The notes under the pieces: generated by a model
The model's database searches: none
Told to the model about the DNA's origin: nothing
Seen by the model: only the letters and a program-made list of their open reading frames with translations
Part shown: positions 43,947-53,200 of the stretch, in pieces
How positions within the stretch are numbered: position 1 is the stretch's first letter
Layout of the letters: each line of letters opens with the position of its first letter
Translations under genes and position numbers: made by a program
NCBI GenBank assembly: GCA_963847575.1
Contig: CAWKAL010000110.1
Span: forward strand, 1 to 64,000
Direction of reading: 5' to 3'
Length of the DNA stretch: 64,000 nucleotides
Source: JASBSR01 sp963847575
Lineage (GTDB): Bacteria; Pseudomonadota; Gammaproteobacteria; SZUA-229

Positions 43947-44979
43947 ATGGCGGCGAATTATAACAATGACCGAGCCAGAAAATTGAGACCCGTAGCGCAA
44001 TCGCAGGACCGCATTTCCCTGCTGACACAATGGTTAAACACACTCGCCGAGGGAAATTTTAGCGCACCGCTGCCGGCCTCTGCCGACGCCAGCTTCCGCC
44101 GTTATTTCCGTGTACATGATAGCGCCGCCAATACCGACCGTATCGTTATGGATGCACCGCCGGACAAAGAAGACTGCAGCGCGTTTATTCATGTCACGCA
44201 TTTACTCAGGGGGGTCGGTGTAAATGCGCCCGCGATCCTGGCGCAGGACCCGTCGCTGGGATTTTTGCTGCTGGAAGACCTGGGCAGCGAACCCTACCTG
44301 GACCTGCTGAATGACAACAGTGCGGACAGCCTGTATGCCGATGCTATCGGCGCCCTGGTCAGGATGCAGGCCATCAAAAATAATTTACCCGCCTATGACA
44401 GCCCAGCGCCTGCAAACTGAAATGGGACTGTTCGAAACATGGTACCTCAACCGGCACCTTGGCGTGCAGCTGGATGCAAGGCAGCAGCAAACACTTGCAC
44501 AGTGCTGCAAGCTGCTTATAGACAACGCCACGCAACAGCCGCAGGTATTTGTGCATCGTGATTATCATTCGCGCAACCTGATGAAAACCAGCAGCAATAA
44601 TCCCGGCGTGATTGATTACCAGGATGCGGTCATCGGACCGATCAGCTATGACCTCGTGTCCCTGTTCAAGGACTGTTACATAGAATGGCCGCGTGATCGC
44701 ATCGAAGCCTGGCTGAAAAACTATCTTGCAACTGCACAGCTCAAGGTTGATTTTAAAACGTTCCTGCGCTGGTTTGACCTGATGGGCGTGCAACGCCATC
44801 TGAAAGTACTCGGCATATTTTCAAGATTGAATTACCGTGATGGCAAAGCGCAATACCTGGATGATCTGCCGCTAACACTTAAGTATGTTGTGGATGTGTG
44901 CGAACGCTATGCAGAACTCAAACCTTTGCTTGAATTGCTGCAGACATGCGTTCTTAGCCATCCACAGCTGGGCGACTGA
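43947..44979 (+). CDS. amgK: Anomeric MurNAc/GlcNAc kinase AmgK (one-base frameshift)
   Basis: The protein belongs to the aminoglycoside-phosphotransferase-like fold. The first frame has ASADASFRRYFRVHD, RIVMDAPPDKEDC and FLLLEDLGSEPYL. The second has VFVHRDYHSRNLM (catalytic loop with HRDYHSRN) and GVIDYQDAVIGP. The break is at 44402-44404, where CCC should be CC in AGCCAG. Corrected length is about 343 residues. AmgK phosphorylates MurNAc and GlcNAc at C1 in the wall-recycling bypass known in Pseudomonas, and murU follows directly. The N-terminal start is uncertain: a TTG at 43983 is an option. Confidence 0.92.
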
Positions 44980-45009
44980 CACTATGTGCTTCAGCCTGTT
45001 ATTTATTCC

Positions 45010-45693
45010 ATGAATAAGAAAATCACCCGCGCCATGATACTCGCCGCCGGCCGCGGTGAACGCCTGCGCCCGTTGACTGACCGCACACCCAAGCCGCTGC
45101 TTGAAGTCGCCGGAAAAAAACTGATTGAATACCATATCGAAAACCTCGCGCGGGCAGGCATTACTGATATCGTCATCAACACCGCGTGGCTGAGTGAGCA
45201 GATTCATTCGGCACTCGGCGATGGTACACGCTACGGCGTGAACATACGCTATTCGAATGAAGGCGAAGCACTCGAAACCGCGGGCGGTATTATTCGCGCA
45301 TTGCCCTTGCTCGGTGAAACCTTCATTGTCGTCAATGGCGACATCTGGTGTGATTTTGATTTTTCGACCTGGGCAAATAAAAAACTCGATACGCAGGCAC
45401 ATCTTTTGCTGGTTGAAAATCCTGACCATAATACCTCGGGAGACTTTGGCATTGAACACGGCATGCTGACCAATACAGCTTCCAGCATGTATACCTACAG
45501 CGGCATTGGTATTTACAGCGCAGATTTATTCAACAACATGCCCGATGGCAAGGCTGCGCTCGCACCGATTCTTCGCAATAGAAGCCAGCAGGGATTAATC
45601 AGCGCAGAACTCTATACAGGCAAATGGACCGATGTCGGTACCCTGGAGCGCCTGCAGCAGCTGGAAATTGAACCTGGCGCTGGCAACCACTAA
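45010..45693 (+). CDS. murU: MurNAc-1-phosphate uridylyltransferase MurU
   Basis: The 227-residue nucleotidyltransferase starts MNKKITRAMILAAGRGERLR, with the G-x-G-x-x-R loop, then PLTDRTPKPLLEVAGKKLI and IVVNGDIWCDFDF (metal-binding Asp). It makes UDP-MurNAc from MurNAc-1-P, bypassing the fosfomycin target MurA. It lies 30 bases after amgK. Presence of both genes means the cell probably recycles MurNAc independently of MurA. An upstream in-frame start exists at 44986 but adds a dissimilar stretch. Confidence 0.94.
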   Translation: MNKKITRAMILAAGRGERLRPLTDRTPKPLLEVAGKKLIEYHIENLARAGITDIVINTAWLSEQIHSALGDGTRYGVNIRYSNEGEALETAGGIIRALPLLGETFIVVNGDIWCDFDFSTWANKKLDTQAHLLLVENPDHNTSGDFGIEHGMLTNTASSMYTYSGIGIYSADLFNNMPDGKAALAPILRNRSQQGLISAELYTGKWTDVGTLERLQQLEIEPGAGNH

Positions 45694-45748
45694 AGTCACA
45701 GGAACAAACACGACTCTCGGCCAATGATGCACACCCCGGATACCAACA

Positions 45749-47957
45749 ATGCGCAGGCCTGAAACTCGCTACATAATAGTGCTGGTTCTGTTGATACTGT
45801 TATCTGGGCTCTGGCTGGCACGCGTAACACTTGCAGAATTCGTGTTTTTGGCAGCCCTGCGTAATGCCGGAATGCAGGACGTCAGTGCCGACATACAGCA
45901 GCTCGACCTTGATCACACAAAGCTGGCACGCCTTGGTTTCAGTCTTGCCAATGACGCGGGCCTGCTCAAGCTAGAATCACAAGATCTTGATATTGGCTAC
46001 AGCTTTGGCCAGCTCGCCAGCGGCCGGATTGAATCACTGACAATTAAACGGCTCGACGTACACTATACGCCTGCCCAGGACGTGCAGCCTGAATCCTCTG
46101 CCACAGCAAAGGTGATGCAACCTGTACAAGTGCTTGCGGCAATCAGGCATGGATTGCACGAATATGCATTCGCAAATCGCGTCAGCGTTCACACCATGGT
46201 GCTTGCACGGCGAGCCGTTCGATGCCCTGCAGGACATGCCGATTGAACTCGACGTGATTCATGATGCCGGCACCTTACAGGCAAGCGTGACACTGCTACA
46301 GCCGCCGCAGTCAACCGACACCCGTCAACGCCAGCTCGCAATTACACAATTCACAGCGGACAGACTTGCAGCTGAACTAAGATTTTCTGACACGCCCGGG
46401 GAATCTGCCGCAGGCATCATGATTGATTTCCCGGACACGGATAATCACGAAACCACGCTAGCAGGCACCTACCAGCTCGACCCGCAAAGACTGCAGCACT
46501 GGCTAGATCCAACCAGGCAGCTGAACACCATCAATACCACAGGCACAATAAAAGGCGCAATCGCGGTTGATTTCAAACACACGGATGCAATCAGTACCCG
46601 CTTGAGCGCCAGCTCTAATCGCATCACTGCGGGCAGCTATAGTGCGGATAAAGCTGAAATCCATTTTTCCGGCATCTACTCAAACACGGAATCACAACAT
46701 CGGCTGAGCCTGGATAAAGACTCGTACGTGACATTTAACAAATTCAACTACGATACGATTGCACTCGTACCTGGAAAAATAATGCTGTCAGGTGTACTGC
46801 TGGCATCTGCCAGCGGCCGGGATTATAACGCCACAATCCATACCGACACACTCACATTAAACCTGCCAGAACAGGTTCTCCGGCTGAAAGAGCTCTCTAC
46901 GCGCATACAGGCGAACGACCAGCAAGTGTCACTAGACGGCAGTTTCGCTCCAGCCGATCTGCCTGGAAAATTCAGCTTCGTTGCCAGGCACAATTTTACG
47001 ACCGCAGCCGGCACGCTGCTGATCGACCCGCAAACACCGATAAACCTGAACACCGATACACATAAACTCAGCCAGCTACTATCGCCATGGCCCTGGCCGT
47101 TTGATCTTCTGGCAGGAACTTTGCACCTGTCATCACGGGCACACTGGTCACAGACAACTGACTTCACACTCACGACTAAAGTTACACTTGACGACGCCGG
47201 TGGCAGTATTGGCGAGCTGCTGTTCTCCGGCCTCAGTTTTGATCACGAACTTGGAATACAACCGACACTGCAATCACTTCGCCCAACACAATTTGAACTT
47301 AAGCACATGGACAGCGGTGTTATTGCAAGCAATATAAGCACTCTACTTAGACTCAAAACACCCGAAAAGAAATTACTGCCCGAGATCGAGATACAAAATC
47401 TACAGGGTGAAATATTTGGCGGAAAATTCACTGCAGATGATTTTATCTATAATTTGAATTCTGCTACAAACAGGCTAAAGGTAAATGCCACCAACATAGA
47501 CCTCGCGAAAATTGTTGAGACCCAGCAACTCGAAGATATCACGGTCACTGGCAGAATCGATGGCAACATACCGGTGACTATAAATGCGCAGGGTATTTCT
47601 ATCGAACATGGCGCCTTCATCAATGACGTTCGTGCCGGCACTATTCGCTACAATCCAGCCGCCGGTACTGAGCAGCTGAAACAGAATCCGCTCACTGGCA
47701 TCACACTGGACGCTCTGCGGGATTTCCGCTACAGTGAATTATCTGCCGGCGTCGATTTCACCCCTGAAGGCGTATTGACCATAGATCTCAAGTTAAAAGG
47801 AACCAGCCCGGAGCTTGATACAAATCGCCCCGTGCATTTGAATATAAATACTGAACAAAACTTGCTTTCACTACTCAAAAGCTTACGATATGCCAAAGGC
47901 GTCAGCGATGCGATCGACGCAAAAGTTCGCCGTCAGTATGAAAAAACCCAACAGTAA
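45749..47957 (+). CDS. ydbH: AsmA-like inter-membrane lipid transport protein YdbH (one-base frameshift)
   Basis: The N-terminus has one membrane anchor (YIIVLVLLILLSGLWLARV). The body is a long run of beta-rich segments typical of AsmA/TamB-like bridge proteins, ending in the dicarboxylate-type region GVSDAIDAKVRRQYEKTQQ. The frame breaks near 46203, where CTTG should be CTG in VLHGEPFDALQ. Corrected length is about 735 residues. YdbH, with TamB and YhdP, supports phospholipid traffic to the outer membrane in E. coli. ynbE and ydbL follow in the same order as in E. coli, which strongly supports the name. Confidence 0.9.
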
Positions 47958-47979
47958 CTACCAGGCCGGTAAAAAACAC

Positions 47980-48165
47980 ATGCAAAGACTACTTTTGATA
48001 TTCACCCTGGGGATTTTTATCATCGCCTGTTCCCCCACCGTCAAGGTTGAAGCACCCGACAAACCTATTACCATCAATCTCAATGTCAAAATCGAACATG
48101 AAATTCGCGTCAAGGTAGATAAAGATCTTGAAGACGTATTCAGCAATGACAGCGGACTTTTCTAA
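47980..48165 (+). CDS. ynbE: Small lipoprotein YnbE
   Basis: From ATG 47980 the protein is 61 residues, the size of E. coli YnbE. It has a lipoprotein signal (LLLIFTLGIFIIACSP), then VEAPDKPITINLNVKIEHEI, an amphipathic beta segment. In E. coli, YnbE sits in the outer membrane and completes the YdbH bridge. Longer in-frame starts lie in the end of ydbH and give no signal peptide. Confidence 0.93.
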   Translation: MQRLLLIFTLGIFIIACSPTVKVEAPDKPITINLNVKIEHEIRVKVDKDLEDVFSNDSGLF

Positions 48166-48180
48166 CGGAGGCCAGCCACA

Positions 48181-48504
48181 ATGAAACATTTATTAGCCCT
48201 ATTTACCACATGCCTGCTGTTAATAGCGCAGCCAGCGTATGCAATCGACCTGCAAACAGCCAAAGACCAGGGGCTGGTGGGTGAGACCCCCAGTGGCTAC
48301 CTGGCAGCCGTCAAATCACCCTCAGCCGATGTGACTTCGATGATGAACAGCGTCAATGCCCAGCGTAAAGAAAAATACCAGGAAATTGCCACCCGCAATA
48401 ACACTTCACTACAGGCAGTAGAACAACTGGCAGGCAAGAAGGCCATTGAAAAGTCTGCCCCCGGCAGTTACATACAGATCAATGGTGCATGGCAGAAAAA
48501 GTAA
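48181..48504 (+). CDS. ydbL: Periplasmic protein YdbL (DUF1318)
   Basis: The 107-residue protein has a signal peptide (MKHLLALFTTCLLLIAQPAY, cleavage after YA) and the DUF1318 core DLQTAKDQGLVGETPSGYLA and VNAQRKEKYQEIA. YdbL modulates the YdbH-YnbE interaction in E. coli. It follows ynbE after 15 bases with a GGAGG ribosome-binding site, so it completes the operon. Confidence 0.93.
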   Translation: MKHLLALFTTCLLLIAQPAYAIDLQTAKDQGLVGETPSGYLAAVKSPSADVTSMMNSVNAQRKEKYQEIATRNNTSLQAVEQLAGKKAIEKSAPGSYIQINGAWQKK

Positions 48505-48582
48505 GCCATATATTTTCACGGGTTATAAATATCGCGCTGTGCTTTAAAATCGCACCCGTTCAAAACAACTTGCCAAAACAAT

Positions 48583-49185
48583 ATGCCAGAGCAACAAATG
48601 TTTAACACCGCTATAAAACTCATCGATGCTGCAAACAGTGAAGATCCCAACATTGAATCCAGCGATGGCAAGGACTGGCCGAAAGAGCTGCTGTATTCAC
48701 ATCGCATGTCCGACATGATCGAACGTTACGCGCCGGAGGCCGACGATGCGATGAAAATCGCTGTGCGCGCCCAGCACATCCAGCGCTGGAAGTCCCCACG
48801 CAGTGACTACCCGATGGACCGCAAGGGCTACCACCAGTGGCGCACGCGTCTTTACACCTTTCATGCAGACACCGTGGCAGCGCTGCTGGTGAAGGCCGGC
48901 TACGATAATGACTTTATCGAACGCGTTAAACTTGCCGTCAGCAAAAAATCACTCAAGACCAACCCCGACACCCAGATGCTGGAAGACGTGATTGGCCTGG
49001 TGTTTATCGAGCACTACATGCTGGAATTCGCCGGCAAGCATCCCGAGTACGACGAGGCGAAGTGGATCGACATTATCCGCAAGACCTGGCGAAAAATGTC
49101 TGAGCGGGCTCACCAGTTCGCCCTCGGTGGTAATATCACCCTGCCAGAACCGCTGGTTCCGCTGATTCAAAAAGCAGTCGCTTAA
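48583..49185 (+). CDS. DUF4202 protein
   Basis: The 200-residue soluble protein shows the DUF4202 pattern: AIKLIDAANSEDPN near the start, ELLYSHRMSDMIERYAP, then RAQHIQRWKSPRSDYPMDRK, and EDVIGLVFIEHYMLEFA. The conserved His and Asp residues suggest an HD-like metal site, but no reaction is known to me. It lies about 80 bases after ydbL and is convergent with the YceI gene, with nine bases between their stops. Confidence 0.88.
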   Translation: MPEQQMFNTAIKLIDAANSEDPNIESSDGKDWPKELLYSHRMSDMIERYAPEADDAMKIAVRAQHIQRWKSPRSDYPMDRKGYHQWRTRLYTFHADTVAALLVKAGYDNDFIERVKLAVSKKSLKTNPDTQMLEDVIGLVFIEHYMLEFAGKHPEYDEAKWIDIIRKTWRKMSERAHQFALGGNITLPEPLVPLIQKAVA

Positions 49186-49194
49186 AGTTGGTGT

Positions 49195-49863
49195 TCAGCG
49201 CCCCCACGGTACCATTTCAACTGACATACATAAGCGCACTGATTCACTGATAAAGTACCGATAACTGTTCATATCAAATTCAAACCGGCTCACCTCGCCC
49301 CTTCCCTTCATATAAATTCGATCGGGGCGGTGGTTTTCACCGTTCTCAAGTACGCGAAGGCTTATTTCAAATACCACCGGCTGGGTTACACCGTGCAGCG
49401 TAAGCTCACCGTGGACATGGCCCTGTTCCTGATTGTCCAGGTGCACCGCGCGCCCTACGAAGAGGATTTCGGGAAAGCGACTGGCATCAATAAAATCCCG
49501 CCCCTGCACCATCGGCAACATATCGATGTTTTCTGATTCAAGGCTGGTGGTATGTATCAGTAACAATGCCTGCCCGACTTTCGAAAGCCCTGGCGGCACT
49601 GCAAGCCCACCAGTAAGGTGGGTAAACTCACCGCGAAATTCCTGGAACGGAAAATGACGCACGCAAAAACCCACTTTTGACCTGTCTGGATCTACTCGAT
49701 ACAGGCGACCATCTTCGGCAGCATCGCGCATGACACGCAAATGCTGCGGATCAACCTTGCCACCCTCGAAGATACTGCAGGGCTGTGATGCCATCACAAC
49801 GCCCGCGATCAGCATGATCGTGCCAATGCAAACAAGGCGCGCAAAAGATAGCCTGCTGATCAT
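49195..49863 (-). CDS. YceI-family periplasmic lipocalin-like protein
   Basis: From the ATG at 49863 the protein has 222 residues and a signal peptide (MISRLSFARLVCIGTIMLIA). The YceI barrel follows: LYRVDPDRSKVGFCVRHFPF, then FRGEFTHLTGGLAV, LTLHGVTQPVVFEI and RYFISESVRLCMSVEM. The long frame extends upstream to 49962, but those residues do not form an export signal. YceI relatives bind polyisoprenoid lipids and quinones. Two cysteines could form a disulfide. Confidence 0.86.
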   Translation of the reverse strand: MISRLSFARLVCIGTIMLIAGVVMASQPCSIFEGGKVDPQHLRVMRDAAEDGRLYRVDPDRSKVGFCVRHFPFQEFRGEFTHLTGGLAVPPGLSKVGQALLLIHTTSLESENIDMLPMVQGRDFIDASRFPEILFVGRAVHLDNQEQGHVHGELTLHGVTQPVVFEISLRVLENGENHRPDRIYMKGRGEVSRFEFDMNSYRYFISESVRLCMSVEMVPWGR

Positions 49864-49963
49864 CGATATGTCGGCATGCAATACGCGTGTTGCAACAAGG
49901 TAGTTTCTGAGCACTGAATTAACGAGGCGCAATAACCCACGAACAACCACCCTCCCAATCATA

Positions 49964-50218
49964 GATAGTCATGAATACATTTAGACAATTATCAGGATAG
50001 TCTCAAGCCTGAAGTGGCTCGTTGACCCTGATCAAGACAGGACTCTATCCTGCGAGGCGTCAGGATACTGGATCCCGGCCAGAAACATGCCAGGATGACG
50101 GGATTAAAGCGGGTTAAGTATATTGGTGCCGGAGTAACGTAACTGTAGCGGCCTGGCGCGTAGGATATAAGGTTGCAAACCTCTGCGTTCTCTGTGACCA
50201 CTGTGGCAAATAGTATTT
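49964..50218. other. Gap without a recognised gene
   Basis: No convincing reading frame or RNA was seen. CTCTGCGTTCTCTGTGACC near 50182 looks like a decayed single arm of the palindrome family found elsewhere in the window. Confidence 0.5.
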
Positions 50219-53200
50219 CTAAATCTTGCCAACCAGGTTAATAAAGAAGCCCTGTGAATCATAATCAAGATCCGTCAGGTCATCCGAGAAATCGGTGAAG
50301 TTGTAACCCACGCCGAATTTCAGGTTCTTGCCGACATGGCGGTAGATACCAAACAGGGTACCGCTGCGCTGATCCTGCGCGTCGGGCAGATCGAGCAGGC
50401 GGGCTTCCATCAACACATCCCACTTGTAGGTAAAGTGCCAGTCGGCACGCAGGATATACAGGCTGGCACGGCTGTCAAAGAACTCCGGGTTGACACGGTC
50501 CTGGCTGACCTGGCCGAGACGATAGGCATATTTACCGCCAAGACTCCAGCGGGTTGTTAAATCATAAATCGTATCCAGCGACAGTATATGGCTCTTTTGC
50601 AGGAATTCGACCGAGGTGTTCTGCGTGGTGACCTGTTCCGCGGTGGGGACGTTGAAGAAATAGGTGTACTTGAATAATGAATTCCAGCGATCATTCAGGA
50701 TCGGGCGATAACCATAACCCAGCACTGCCTCGGTGAATTTACCATCGAAGAATTCCCCCTGTGAACTCTTGCTGTCGGAATGATTCAGCTTGCCGATAAA
50801 ACGCCAGGCCGGATCGAGCTGGTACTTGACACTGTTTTTCACCAGCCAGGTTTTACGATTATTGGTGCCGCCGATGGTGTTGTCGGTATCATCGGTGCGG
50901 TATTCAAGTGCACCCGAATACTGCACAGCTTCATAGGTGTAGGAAGTTTTCAAACCCAGTGCACGGCGCTCGGTATCAGCACCGGTGTTGTCATCTGTCA
51001 GTGAGCCGGCTTCGAGTGATGCACCGTAGGTCCAGCGATCATTCGGTGCCAGGTCAACACCCAGTGCGTGGGTCAGGCCGGTGGGTACATCACCGTGCGC
51101 ATAACGTTCTTCTGCGTACACGCTGACGCTATCACTGTAACGCGAGCGCACACCGGTGTTCATGTTACCGCGACGTGAACTCACGCCATTATCGGTGCGC
51201 TCGTTTTCCAGTGCATAATTAAGATAAACACTGCTGCGGTCTGATACCAGGTAATCTGTCCCCAGTTTTGCACCGGTGCCGGTCTGGCCGAATGACAGTT
51301 CACCATCGAGCTTGAGGTTTTCGGTGGCACGGATACTGCCACCGCCACCGACGCGATTATTTTCTTCACGATTACCGGTGGTGTTTGCTGTCACCTGGGT
51401 GAAACCGTAGGCGGTCCAGTCTTCTTTGGAATCAAACGCAGCTTCAAATGCCACATCGAAACGGTTACCGGTTTTTTGCGTAGCGGCGATCACCGCTGAA
51501 TTATCTTCGCGGGTATCGAGTCGGCCACCTGTGCTCAGGCGCCAGTTTTCATCCAGCAGGTATTCAACATCAGCATCCACTGCCGAGGTGTTGAGTGAAT
51601 TTTCCTGGTCGCGACTGTCGGCCTTGACGTTCAGGTTCATGTCTTCGCTCAGCGCCATGTTCAACTTACCGCCGAACTGTTCGGTTTCATTGGCAGTGAG
51701 CTGTCCGGGCGCGGAGAACCCGGCTTCACGATTCTGCGTGTACACGCTGGCGGTACCGCGTGAATTGTCCACCAGGTCTTCGAGCCGGGTGCTGGCCTCG
51801 ATACGGTAGGCATCGGCCTTGGTGTTCGGATCCAGGTCCTGATCGAGCTGGTTAAAATTGAAACCACCGTCGTTCGAGTTCAGCGCGCCAGTGCCGTCGC
51901 CCTTGCTGCTGGCGATTTCTGCTTTCAGCCAGGTACCGGCGTTCTTACGCAGGGTCAGGTCGATGCCGTTTAAAGTGTTTTCATTATCGGCTTCATCCTG
52001 CTTGCTGGCGGTAATGCCCAGTTTTACATTATCGTTAAACCAGACATGGGCACGGCCACCGACAGCAACATCATTAATATCGGCGAAGCCCGGGGTGTAT
52101 TCATAACGCGCAACCAGGAACGCCGGGTTGCCGCTGAGTGAACCGTTATCCACCAGCAGGTCATCATTGGCCGTGGATGACAGGGGCTCACTCAGGATCA
52201 CCCGGCCCTGGATATAATCAATATCGTAATCAATCGCGGGCGTGAGGTTTTTCACGCCGATCACAATACCCGAATCCTTGTCACGCACTTCGATACGCAA
52301 ACGTTCAGACCCGATCAACAGGTCCTGGTGACGCAGGAAGTAGAGCGAACCACCGGTGCCGCGGAATTCATCACGACCGGCAATGGTGCCCGGCTCGGCG
52401 GCGAAGCCATCAACCATGATTGATTTTTCGCCGAACTCGGTAGCGCCCATGCTTTCATAATGGCCGTTGGCACCGTAGAGCCCGCGATCGATATGCGCGA
52501 GATCGGTATCGGTGTAGGCAATCTTGAAATTACCCCACAGGCCAAAGCTGTCGTGCTGGCGTAACTTGACGTAGAACTTGCCCGAGGTCGGTGCGTTTTC
52601 GACCACGGTGGAATCATCGCCGAAGGTCGGATAAGCAAGGTCAGGATCAATTCGACGGAACAGTGACTGCGGATCTTTTTCGATGAAGTTGGTAAACAGT
52701 TCGTCGAACGGGCCTTCGAGAGTGTCGGCACTGGTGGTCAGTTCCCAGTCATCACCGAACTGGCCGTTGGCGTAAAACGCCAGTCGACCATCGACATTCA
52801 AATCATTGTCGTAATGCGTTTTATCACCCGTGACCAGTTGCGCCGGACCGTTGGTGCTGTCTTTCGCAATCGTGAGATCCGCAATGCCCACGTAGAACCA
52901 GTCACTCTTGTCAAACTGCAGCTCGCGCATGTACAGGTCACCGTTGCCCGCGGGATCGAGCACCGCAACTTCTACGGTGTGGAAACCTTTGGGGAAAATT
53001 TCTTCAGCGACAAAGGTATGTTCCGCACTAACCGGCATGCGACGCCCGGCCAGCCATACACTGAATCCCTCGGGTATATTGCTGCCGTTGACCAGCACGG
53101 TGCCACCCGCCAGTGGAATATTTTGCATGCCGAGGTGGTTTTCACCATAGCCCACTAGCTGTTCGACGGCCGTGACATCCTCGTCAAACGCTGCCAGCGC

